Source: Burkholderiaceae bacterium
GTDB taxonomy: Bacteria > Pseudomonadota > Gammaproteobacteria > Burkholderiales > Burkholderiaceae_F
Length of the DNA stretch: 6,404 nucleotides
Direction: 5' to 3'
Assembly (NCBI GenBank): GCA_013813185.1
Contig: JACCSD010000252.1
Span: 1 to 6,404 of the forward strand
In this document: positions 1 to 5,778 of the stretch, piece after piece
How the letters are laid out: every line of letters begins with the position of its first letter
How positions within the stretch are numbered: the stretch's first letter is position 1
Notes under the pieces: generated by a model
What the model saw: the letters and a program-made list of their open reading frames with translations, nothing else
What the model was told of the DNA's origin: nothing
The model's database searches: none
Position numbers and translations under genes: made by a program

Positions 1-870
1 CGCGTCCGCATCGCCGGTCAGCCCGACCAATGCGGGGTCGTAGTCGCAAAAAATGCCCACCGTCGGCCGCCCGAGCGCTGCCGCCAGATGCGTCAATCCG
101 GTATCGAGCCCGATCACGATCGGCGCCGTCGAAAGCGTGACAGCGATCGAGGCGAGCGATGAGGGCGGACCCACCTTGGCGCGCTGCATTCGCGACACGA
201 GCAATTCGCTTCTCGATCGCTCGGCAGCCGTGCCACAGAAAAGCACACTCGCAATCCCCTGCTGCGCCAGCCAGCACTCGACAGCAAGCCAGCCCTCCTC
301 GTCCCACAATTTGCTGGCACGGCTTGCGTTAACGAGCAGGACCGCTGCTTGGTCTCTAGTAGCCGGTGCGGCGTTCAACGCGATGCCGAAGCGCGGCTCG
401 CCGGTGATCGGATAACCGAGCGCCGCCGCGCCGAGCCGACGGCAGCGTTCGATGGCGTGCAGACTGCGAGGCACCGCAAAGCGACGTTGATAAAAGTGGG
501 CGGCAATGCCTTCGCGTGCGGTAGAGGAGTCGAAGCCGGCAACCTGCGCGCCGGTCCAGCGAGCCAGCCACGCGCTCTTCGTCAAGCCCTGCACGTCGAG
601 CACGAGGTCATAGTCAGCATCGCGCAACGCACTCTTCGCGATGCGCACCTCACGCCACACCGCTGGGTCGAAGGGGCGCTTCCGCCAACGTCGCAGCGCC
701 ACCCGATGTACCTCACTGATGTGGTGACTCAGTGCCGGGATCGACGCAAATGCTTCTTCGCACAACCAGTCGATCTGCGCCGCCGGAAGGGCATGCGCGA
801 TATCGGCTGCCAGCGGCAATGCATGCACGACGTCGCCCATCGAGGACGTCTTGACGATCAGGATTCGCAC
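1..870 (-). CDS. waaC: Lipopolysaccharide heptosyltransferase I (partial, C-terminus outside window)
   Basis: A GT-B fold, family 9 glycosyltransferase. By family knowledge it transfers L-glycero-D-manno-heptose from ADP-heptose to Kdo2-lipid A at the cytoplasmic face of the inner membrane, the first heptose of the LPS inner core. The reading frame is open from a GTG at 870 to the window edge, giving 290 codons; E. coli WaaC is about 319 residues, so roughly the last 30-45 are missing. Seen directly: the N-terminus MRILIVKTSSMGDVVHALP with the conserved Asp13; Lys187 in NASRASKLW; Glu217; and the donor-binding motif DTGLTHLAAALGRP at 256-269 (Asp256, His261). These align at a constant offset of five with E. 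coli Lys192, Glu222, Asp261 and His266. The GTG is chosen because it places this N-terminus exactly, and there is no in-frame ATG before codon 11. No good Shine-Dalgarno precedes it, so translation may depend on galE, which ends 28 bases upstream. Confidence 0.93.
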   Translation of the reverse strand, partial: MRILIVKTSSMGDVVHALPLAADIAHALPAAQIDWLCEEAFASIPALSHHISEVHRVALRRWRKRPFDPAVWREVRIAKSALRDADYDLVLDVQGLTKSAWLARWTGAQVAGFDSSTAREGIAAHFYQRRFAVPRSLHAIERCRRLGAAALGYPITGEPRFGIALNAAPATRDQAAVLLVNASRASKLWDEEGWLAVECWLAQQGIASVLFCGTAAERSRSELLVSRMQRAKVGPPSSLASIAVTLSTAPIVIGLDTGLTHLAAALGRPTVGIFCDYDPALVGLTGDADA

Positions 871-898
871 AGGGCGGGATTGTGCAACCTCAGCGTGC

Positions 899-1918
899 TC
901 AGCTGCGATATCCGTTCGGATTGCTCTGCTGCCAGCGCCAGCCGTCGGCGCATGCCTGTTCGATGCTTTGCTTCGCCTGCCAGCCGAGCAGTTGCTGCGC
1001 CAGTGAGGGATTGGCCCAGCAGGCCGCGATATCTCCCGTGCGCCGCGGGCCGATCACGTATGGAATTTTCTTGCCTGATGCGGCTTCGAACGCCGCGATC
1101 ATCTGCAGCACGCTGGTCGCGCGGCCGGTTCCGAGATTGACCGTCGCGCATCCCGTATGCGCAAATGTGTATTCAAGCGCGGTAACGTGACCGCGCGCCA
1201 GATCCATCACGTGCAGATAATCGCGCACGCCGGTGCCGTCCAACGTCGGCCAGTCATTGCCCCACACCGTCAGCTTGTCGAGCTTGCCGACCGCCACCTG
1301 TGTGATGAACGGAAAAAGATTGTTGGGCACGTCGTGCGGATCCTCGCCGATCGCACCGCTAGGATGCGCGCCGATCGGATTGAAGTAGCGCAACGACACT
1401 GCCGCATGTTCGGCGCGGGCATCGCACCAGTCTCGCAGTATCTGCTCGACCATCGCCTTGGTATGCCCGTACGGATTGACCGGCCGCACTGCGGCGTCTT
1501 CGGCAATGGGCAGTTTGTCCGGAATGCCATAAACCGTAGCCGACGAACTGAATACCACCCGCTGCACCTTGCGCTCGTGCATCGCGTCGAGCAGTGCCAG
1601 CGTGCCGCCGACGTTGTTGCCGTAGTAATCGACCGGCCGCGCAACCGATTCGCCGACCGCCTTTAGCGCCGCAAAATGAATGACGCCGTCGATCGGCCGC
1701 TTGAACACACGCGACATCACTTCGCGATCGCGCACATCGCCGATGACCGTCGTCACGCGTTTACCGGCGATTTTCTCGACGCGCTTGATGGCTTCCGGTG
1801 AACTGTTGCTGAAGTTATCGAGACACACAACGTCATAGCCGCTGGCGAGCAGCTCGACCATCGTGTGGGTGCCGATGTAGCCTGCGCCCCCGGTCACCAG
1901 AACGCTTTTCGCCGTCAT
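899..1918 (-). CDS. galE: UDP-glucose 4-epimerase
   Basis: An extended short-chain dehydrogenase/reductase that interconverts UDP-glucose and UDP-galactose with bound NAD+ in the cytoplasm, supplying galactose for LPS or exopolysaccharide. It has 339 residues (E. coli 338), so it is full length. Visible motifs: the NAD-binding GGAGYIG at 10-16; DNFSNSS at 34-40; FAALKAVGES at 82-91; SSSATVYG at 124-131 with the catalytic serine/threonine; the Tyr150-x3-Lys154 pair in NPYGHTK; YFNPIGAH at 178-185; and NNLFPFI at 199-205. The ATG at 1918 overlaps the manB stop by four bases (ATGA) and has no Shine-Dalgarno, indicating translational coupling. The frame stays open far upstream inside manB, but only this ATG gives a GalE-type N-terminus. 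Residue 300 is Cys where E. coli has Tyr299 and human GALE Cys307, which may widen the substrate range to UDP-GlcNAc/UDP-GalNAc (inference). Confidence 0.95.
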   Translation of the reverse strand: MTAKSVLVTGGAGYIGTHTMVELLASGYDVVCLDNFSNSSPEAIKRVEKIAGKRVTTVIGDVRDREVMSRVFKRPIDGVIHFAALKAVGESVARPVDYYGNNVGGTLALLDAMHERKVQRVVFSSSATVYGIPDKLPIAEDAAVRPVNPYGHTKAMVEQILRDWCDARAEHAAVSLRYFNPIGAHPSGAIGEDPHDVPNNLFPFITQVAVGKLDKLTVWGNDWPTLDGTGVRDYLHVMDLARGHVTALEYTFAHTGCATVNLGTGRATSVLQMIAAFEAASGKKIPYVIGPRRTGDIAACWANPSLAQQLLGWQAKQSIEQACADGWRWQQSNPNGYRS

Positions 1919-3300
1919 GCGAACGGCAAGCGCGCGTCCGGCTTTATTTTGAGTATTTGCGCTCCGAAATCGCGCTGGATGCGCTCGAGCGCGGCCACGT
2001 CGTCGCCTTCGAAACGCATCACCACAACCGGTGTCGTGTTCGACGGTCGAGCCAGTCCGAAACCGTCCGCGTACTCCACCCTGACGCCGTCTATCTTGAT
2101 GATCTCCCGCGCTCCTGCGAATCGGCCTTCCTTCTGCAATCGCTCGACCAAGGAAAAATTCTCGCCCTCGGCAGTCTTCAATTGCAGCTCGGGCGTGTTG
2201 ATCGCGTCCGGCAAACCATTGAGCACTGCCGAAGGATCGGCATGCCGGCTCAAAATTTCGAGCAACCGCGCGCCCGCGTACAGGCCGTCGTCGAAACCCG
2301 GCCAGCGGTCGTTGAAGAAAAAATGGCCGCTCATCTCGCCGGCGAACGGCGCACCAGTTTCTTTCAGCTTCGCCTTGATCAGTGAGTGACCGGTGCGCCA
2401 CATCGTCGGCCGGCCGCCATGCTGGCGGATCCATGGCGCAAGCAGGCGCGTGCACTTGACGTCGAAAATGATCTCGCCGCGCGGATGTTGCGCGAGCACG
2501 TTCTGCGCAAACAGCATCATCTGTCGATCCGGGTAAATGATCTGGCCATCCTTGGTAACGACACCCAGGCGGTCGCCGTCGCCGTCGAATGCAAGCCCGA
2601 TCTCGGCGTCGGTTTCGCGCAGGCAGTGAATCAGATCCTGCAGATTCTCGGGATGCGAGGGATCAGGATGATGATTCGGGAACGTTCCATCGACGTCGCA
2701 AAACAGCTCGATGACCTCGCAGCCGAGGCGGCGGTAAAGCGTTGGCGCCACCGCGCCCGCGACCCCGTTGCCGCAGTCGATCGCAATCTTCATCGGCCGC
2801 GCCAGCCCGACGTCGGACGTGATGGCGCTCAGATACGCCGGCACGACGTCAACGCTGCTGCGCGGCCCAACACGAGCCGCGCTCACGACGCGGCCCTCCT
2901 CAAGCCGCTGCCGCAGCGCCTGAATGCCGTCGCCGTACAGAGTCGCACCGGCCATCATCATTTTCAACCCGTTGTATTCGGGCGGGTTATGACTGCCGGT
3001 AATCGAAACGCCTGAACCGGTCTTCAAATGATGCGTGGCGAAGTAAAGCACCGGCGTCGGCACCATGCCGATATCGATCACGTCGATCCCGGTGCTGGCG
3101 ATGCCTTCGATCAGTGCATCGCGCAACGCGGGGCCGGACAGCCGGCCATCGCGGCCGACCGCGATGCAGGTCACCGCGCTTTCCGTTGCAAGCGAGCCGA
3201 GGGCCGAACCGATCGATTGCACTGCCGACTGCGTCAGCGTCCGGTCGACGATGCCGCGGATGTCGTAAGCCTTGAAGATAGATGAATCGGGAAGCTGCAT
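1915..3300 (-). CDS. manB: Phosphomannomutase / phosphoglucomutase (AlgC/ManB type)
   Basis: An alpha-D-phosphohexomutase that converts mannose-6-phosphate to mannose-1-phosphate, feeding GDP-mannose; AlgC-type enzymes of this group also act on glucose-6-phosphate. It has 461 residues, close to Pseudomonas AlgC (about 463). Motifs in order: IFKAYDIRG at 8-16; the phosphoserine loop TGSHNP at 101-106 (Ser103); the Mg2+ loop DGDGDR at 239-244; the sugar-binding loop GEMSGH at 321-326; and the phosphate-binding RPSNTTP at 418-424. All four active-site loops are intact. Two starts are possible: GTG at 3315 or ATG at 3300. ATG is preferred because the nearest -10-like box (3328-3333) would leave almost no leader before the GTG, and the residues before the first conserved motif already match family length. 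Neither start has a clear Shine-Dalgarno. It is the first gene of the manB-galE-waaC run. The specific substrate preference cannot be read from the sequence. Confidence 0.93.
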   Translation of the reverse strand: MQLPDSSIFKAYDIRGIVDRTLTQSAVQSIGSALGSLATESAVTCIAVGRDGRLSGPALRDALIEGIASTGIDVIDIGMVPTPVLYFATHHLKTGSGVSITGSHNPPEYNGLKMMMAGATLYGDGIQALRQRLEEGRVVSAARVGPRSSVDVVPAYLSAITSDVGLARPMKIAIDCGNGVAGAVAPTLYRRLGCEVIELFCDVDGTFPNHHPDPSHPENLQDLIHCLRETDAEIGLAFDGDGDRLGVVTKDGQIIYPDRQMMLFAQNVLAQHPRGEIIFDVKCTRLLAPWIRQHGGRPTMWRTGHSLIKAKLKETGAPFAGEMSGHFFFNDRWPGFDDGLYAGARLLEILSRHADPSAVLNGLPDAINTPELQLKTAEGENFSLVERLQKEGRFAGAREIIKIDGVRVEYADGFGLARPSNTTPVVVMRFEGDDVAALERIQRDFGAQILKIKPDARLPFA

Positions 3301-3327
3301 GTGAATGACTTGCACCAGGTGAGAACG

Positions 3328-3333
3328 ATTCTA
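3328..3333 (-). promoter_or_regulatory. Possible -10 box for the manB-galE-waaC operon
   Basis: On the minus strand this hexamer reads TAGAAT, five of six matches to the sigma-70 -10 consensus. It lies in the 58-bp gap between manB and the divergent small gene, and would start transcription near 3321, about 20 bases before the preferred manB ATG. No convincing -35 box is present at the usual 16-18 base spacing (the positions read like CGATTC), so this is a weak call that may need an activator or be wrong. Confidence 0.25.
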
Positions 3334-3358
3334 GCTGTCGCCAGAAAGGCGAATCGCT

Positions 3359-3613
3359 ATGAAGAAAACATCTACAGCAAAGGCTGAGGACATCCCGGTG
3401 CTCAAGCGAGAGCAACTCGGCAAAGGCGTACGCGGCAAGTACTTTCGCCAGTACGCACAAGGAAGCAATGTGGTCGTACTGCGGCCGGAGATATTTAAAG
3501 CACTTCCCACTTCGGAGGTGGTAAATCCGGCTCTCGGCAGCTTGCTGGCAGTCACTCGTGAAACCATCCGCTTAACTTCACGTTCCAGCGGACGGACTAA
3601 AGCGCGTCGTTAG
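3359..3613 (+). CDS. Small antitoxin-like protein of unknown function
   Basis: An 84-residue protein. The ATG is preceded by AAAGG (3345-3349) with 9 bases of spacing, a good ribosome binding site. Residues 22-62 (about GKGVRGKYFRQYAQGSNVVV onward, with VLRPEIFKALPTSE and VNPALGSLL) resemble a widespread class of short bacterial proteins with the pattern GVRGKY...YA.GTNVV.L.P.....FP.S..VN.AL..L, often annotated as hypothetical or putative antitoxins. That resemblance is from memory and does not establish function. No toxin partner is adjacent: manB is divergent and hipA is convergent, so it is probably an orphan. It has no helix-turn-helix of the HipB/XRE kind that I can see. The last nine codons (SSGRTKARR) and the stop fall inside the left copy of the 159-bp direct repeat starting at 3584, so its C-terminus may have been altered by that rearrangement. 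GC appears lower than in its neighbours by eye. Confidence 0.6.
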   Translation: MKKTSTAKAEDIPVLKREQLGKGVRGKYFRQYAQGSNVVVLRPEIFKALPTSEVVNPALGSLLAVTRETIRLTSRSSGRTKARR

Positions 3614-3742
3614 CTCCAGCGTTCTTCGTATGCTGCTCGGCTGCGCGACCCGCGCACCAGAGGCAAAAGAATCAATGCAGTTGCTTCAAAGCATCCTGTC
3701 CGGTAGCTCCGGCACGCGGCTCTGCCCGTTTCGCGTTGAGGC
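3584..3742 (+). repeat. Left copy of a direct repeat flanking the hipA module
   Basis: This segment aligns along its whole length with 5779-5934 in the same orientation. Shared blocks include TCCAGCG, AAAGCGCG, CAGCGTTC, AATCAATGCA, CATCCTGTCCGG, GCTCCGGCAC and TTTCGCG. The manC leader lies in the first part and the first 23 or so manC codons in the last. By eye the copies match at roughly three quarters of positions, and at a little over 80 percent in the coding part, with several short indels (4 bases missing after GGACT here). It begins inside the 3' end of the small plus-strand gene and ends 45 bases before the hipA stop codon. Weak similarity may extend a few bases further left. Together with the right copy it brackets the hipA gene and its control region. 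Confidence 0.85.
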
Positions 3743-3748
3743 GGGTGT
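3675..3748 (+). pseudogene. Relic of the 5' end of manC
   Basis: From the ATG at 3675 the frame reads MQLLQSILSGSSGTRLCP and then FRVEAG. The intact gene at 5867 reads MQLLPVILSGGSGTRLWP and then VSREA. The nucleotidyltransferase signature has lost its second glycine (Gly to Ser) and its Trp (to Cys). A one-base deletion and a one-base insertion between about 3729 and 3738 scramble the VSRE residues while restoring the frame. The purine-rich ribosome binding site of the intact copy (AAAGGA) is degraded to AAAAGA. After about codon 23 the similarity stops and the sequence becomes the 3' flank of hipA on the other strand. The frame happens to stay open beyond this, but as an antisense shadow of hipA. 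It is a non-functional scar of duplication or insertion. Confidence 0.8.
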
Positions 3749-3787
3749 CGATCTAATGCCGACGAGCCGTCGATCGGAGCGGCGCTC

Positions 3788-5629
3788 TTATGCGAAAGCT
3801 TCCGAGCGCTCCAGAACGATCGCTTTCACTCGATCCGCCGCCGACCGGTTGGCCTTCGAACGTCTGGCGAAGTCCGGTAGCGCCAAGGTCGGGACCGCGT
3901 CGCGGACGCGCGAGGCGACCTGCGCGATCGCCGCCTCGGCCCGGGCGACCGGCAATTCGATGGTGCGCGCTAGGGTCAGAAAATCCTTCGGAGTCAGCCG
4001 ATCGTCCTTGCCGTTGAGTTTCAGCGCCATTCGGTCTCCCGCGAGCCCCGGGAAGACGCGTGTCGTGACCACGTCGAAAACGGGCGCGAACCTCACCGTC
4101 TCGAACCGCCGGGAGCCACGCGACGCGATCTTCAGGAGCGCAAGATTCTTCAGATGCATGTCGCCGTCGGCGATCAGCCAAGCGAACATTGCGCGCCGAA
4201 ACAGGATCTGCAGATCCGCGGCCGGCTCGGTGGACAGCGGCCGAAGTCCTCGAGCTATCCGCTCGATCGTGCCGTCGTACTTGGCGGAAGTCGGCAAGTC
4301 GAGGATCGAGCAGAAGTCCTCCATGGCGAGCAACCGCCGGTCCTCCGGCCCGCGACGAATGTCGAACCGTTCGACGACGAGCGCCGGCGCCATGCCATCG
4401 GACATGTCGATCAGCGCCGCCGCGGGAACCTCGAAGCCAGCGGCGCGGCCTAGTTCCAGACAGAGCCATTCGACGACCGCAAGGGTCTCGAACCCCGCCG
4501 TGCCGGATGGCTTCAGGATGTGCGTGAACGGTAGGTCGATGGCGGGAGTGAGTGTGCCGTCCGCCATCAGGCTCATGGGGGCTTTGATCTGGACGCCCGA
4601 GAGTCGAGGCGTCTCAGCACGCGAGAAGAGGAGGGCGAGGTTCTGCTCAAAGGTTTCCGCGATCTGGCCGCGCGCCGGACCAGCGTAGCGCCCAGTGAAG
4701 CGGCCTGAATCCAGGAAGGCGCCGAGTTGCACCTGGAGGATGTCGGGTGGTAAGAGATCGAGTTCCTCTCGACTCTGCACAACCGCAATGTTCGACATGA
4801 AGCGCTTGCCGTGCTTCAGGGCGTCGCGTTCATCGCGCTCGTGCAGGACCTGGGCGAGCCAGCCCTCGGGTAGAAGTGACTCAATGAAGGCAGGCAGCTT
4901 TCCGGGTGCGGCCTGACGCACGAGCGGTGGTCCGCTCCTCGTGGTGGGTGTCCACCGCCACTCAAAGCCGTCGTGGTTAAGACGTCCGAGTGGTTCGCCG
5001 TGCCACGCCACCAAGCGATTTAGAGCCGCCTTGTTGACGGGCGCTTTGTCCTTAAACGGCCGGGCTAACAAGTACCGTTCGGCACCCTCCCCTTCGCGGT
5101 ACCACTCGTTCTCGCGAGCCAGTGTCCACACAGCGTCGGCCGCCGCCTGGGGCGATCGGTACTCTTCGATAAGACGCGCCGCCATCTCGGCGCGAAGCGG
5201 GTCGGTGATCGCGGTCGCGTGCTCGCTGCGCAGGCGGAATGCTTCGAGGAAGCGCTGGCGAGGCGATGAGACGTCGACGCGCAGTTCTCCCATATCGTCC
5301 CCGACGACGGAGGGTGCGGTGGAGGGATGCGGGGGCGCGACGTTCTGAATGATTTCCAGAGTTCGCAGCCGGGTGCGCTGGTTGCGACGACCACTGATGA
5401 AAAGACGCCCATCGGGGGCAGGTCCGAGTAGCGCAGCGGAGGCAGACGATAAATAAGCCGTCGGGTAAAGATAGCGGGCGATGCGGACAGCATGACCGAG
5501 GATCGTGACCTCGATGTCGCCAGCCTGGTCGACATAGACGCCGCGGGTAAGCTGAATCAGCTCGCCCGCTTGGGCTCGAAGATGGGCCCGCTTAGAGTCG
5601 ATCGCCTCTCCGACTAGATAGAGAGCCAT
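3788..5629 (-). CDS. hipA: HipA-family serine/threonine kinase toxin with N-terminal AbiEi-like winged-helix region
   Basis: This 613-residue protein is much longer than E. coli HipA (440). Residues about 1-200 are extra: a short helical start, then LIQLTRGVYV at 24-33, YLSSASAALLG at 59-69, DGRLFISG at 73-80 and SSPRQRFLEA at 121-130. The order and spacing recall the AbiEi antitoxin winged-helix and following domain (recognition from memory, moderate confidence). Residues about 205-260 match the HipA N-terminal subdomain (VAWHGEPLGRL, FIESLLPEGWL). The kinase follows: LSGVQIK at 343-349; the ATP-binding lysine in THILKPSG (Lys373); ALVVERFD at 416-423; the catalytic loop DGDMHLKN at 488-495 (Asp490, Lys494, Asn495); the metal-binding Asp519 in APVFDVV; and MALKLNGK at 534-541. 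All expected catalytic residues are present, so an active kinase is likely. HipA proteins phosphorylate targets such as glutamyl-tRNA synthetase; the target here is unknown. No hipB lies nearby. The ATG at 5629 follows GGGA with six bases of spacing and sits beside a palindromic operator. Confidence 0.9.
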   Translation of the reverse strand: MALYLVGEAIDSKRAHLRAQAGELIQLTRGVYVDQAGDIEVTILGHAVRIARYLYPTAYLSSASAALLGPAPDGRLFISGRRNQRTRLRTLEIIQNVAPPHPSTAPSVVGDDMGELRVDVSSPRQRFLEAFRLRSEHATAITDPLRAEMAARLIEEYRSPQAAADAVWTLARENEWYREGEGAERYLLARPFKDKAPVNKAALNRLVAWHGEPLGRLNHDGFEWRWTPTTRSGPPLVRQAAPGKLPAFIESLLPEGWLAQVLHERDERDALKHGKRFMSNIAVVQSREELDLLPPDILQVQLGAFLDSGRFTGRYAGPARGQIAETFEQNLALLFSRAETPRLSGVQIKAPMSLMADGTLTPAIDLPFTHILKPSGTAGFETLAVVEWLCLELGRAAGFEVPAAALIDMSDGMAPALVVERFDIRRGPEDRRLLAMEDFCSILDLPTSAKYDGTIERIARGLRPLSTEPAADLQILFRRAMFAWLIADGDMHLKNLALLKIASRGSRRFETVRFAPVFDVVTTRVFPGLAGDRMALKLNGKDDRLTPKDFLTLARTIELPVARAEAAIAQVASRVRDAVPTLALPDFARRSKANRSAADRVKAIVLERSEAFA

Positions 5630-5662
5630 GGATTATCCCGCATGTCAGATGCGCGATAATCC
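5630..5662. promoter_or_regulatory. Palindromic operator O1 next to the hipA start codon
   Basis: A 33-bp near-perfect palindrome centred on 5646. The outer arms are GGATTATC (5630-5637) and GATAATCC (5655-5662); the inner arms are CGCAT (5639-5643) and ATGCG (5649-5653); the central five bases are GTCAG. Thirteen of the fourteen arm pairs match, with only 5638/5654 failing. It abuts the hipA ATG and covers the predicted -10 box, so a bound dimer should block transcription. It shares the pattern T-W-T-C-n-CGCAT-N5-ATGCG-n-G-A-W-A with the second site at 5689-5713. The binder is unknown; the N-terminal region of HipA itself is the obvious candidate. In a transcript started further upstream the same bases would form a hairpin against the start codon. 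Confidence 0.75.
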
Positions 5663-5684
5663 TACCGGAATGCCCTGAAATCAA
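5656..5684 (-). promoter_or_regulatory. Predicted sigma-70 promoter of hipA
   Basis: On the minus strand, TTGATT (5684-5679, four of six to the -35 consensus) is followed after exactly 17 bases by GATTAT (5661-5656, four of six to the -10). Transcription would start near 5649, giving a leader of about 20 bases. The placement is the main argument: the promoter lies between two matching palindromes, with O1 overlapping the -10 and start point and O2 just upstream of the -35. The hexamers alone would be an ordinary, moderately weak prediction. Confidence 0.5.
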
Positions 5685-5688
5685 GACT

Positions 5689-5713
5689 TTTCGCGCATCT
5701 CGGATGCGAGAAA
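5689..5713. promoter_or_regulatory. Palindromic operator O2 upstream of the hipA promoter
   Basis: A 25-bp palindrome centred on 5701: TTTC (5689-5692) pairs with GAAA (5710-5713), and CGCAT (5694-5698) with ATGCG (5704-5708), around CTCGG. The inner core is identical to that of O1 and the outer tetrads are near-identical (TTTC/GAAA here, TATC/GATA in O1). The site centres are 55 bp apart, about five helical turns. Two equal dyads on either side of one promoter are typical of an autoregulating repressor that binds cooperatively. Confidence 0.7.
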
Positions 5714-5778
5714 GAATCAACCTTGTTATGCAGCGCGTGCGAGGGTCAGTGGCGGCGCAAGTTTTGCCTACATCGTGC
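5714..5778. other. Right end of the hipA module, no recognisable gene
   Basis: The 65 bases between operator O2 and the right direct repeat contain no hipB, no tRNA and no clear hairpin. A plus-strand frame with ATGs at 5704 and 5728 runs to a stop at 5797-5799, only about 23-31 codons, with no ribosome binding site or recognisable motif. Its last codons lie in the repeat. I see nothing functional here beyond a possible junction of the inserted segment. Confidence 0.4.

Noticed and set aside
788..800. Half-site matching operator O1 (ATGCGCGATA) inside waaC
   Set aside because: Only one half of the dyad is present, and it lies within coding sequence, so chance is the better explanation.
899..2455. 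GalE frame extended upstream to a 518-residue protein
   Set aside because: The extra N-terminal residues are the out-of-frame reading of manB. GalE homology starts exactly at the ATG at 1918, which overlaps the manB stop.
3570..3615. Possible integron attC site (GCTTAAC at 3570-3576 and GTTAGCT at 3609-3615) after the small gene
   Set aside because: The first box fits the consensus but the second has a mismatch, the span of 46 bp is shorter than normal attC sites, and the arms pair poorly. No integrase or cassette array is visible.
3777..3787. GAGCG-G-CGCTC palindrome next to the hipA stop as a terminator
   Set aside because: The loop would be a single base and no T-run follows on either strand, so it cannot act as a standard intrinsic terminator.
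3630..4688. Long plus-strand open frame (352 codons) across the manC relic and the 3' half of hipA
   Set aside because: It begins in the degraded repeat, its first part is the manC relic, and the rest is antisense to the well-conserved HipA kinase core. GC-rich genes often leave open frames on the opposite strand.
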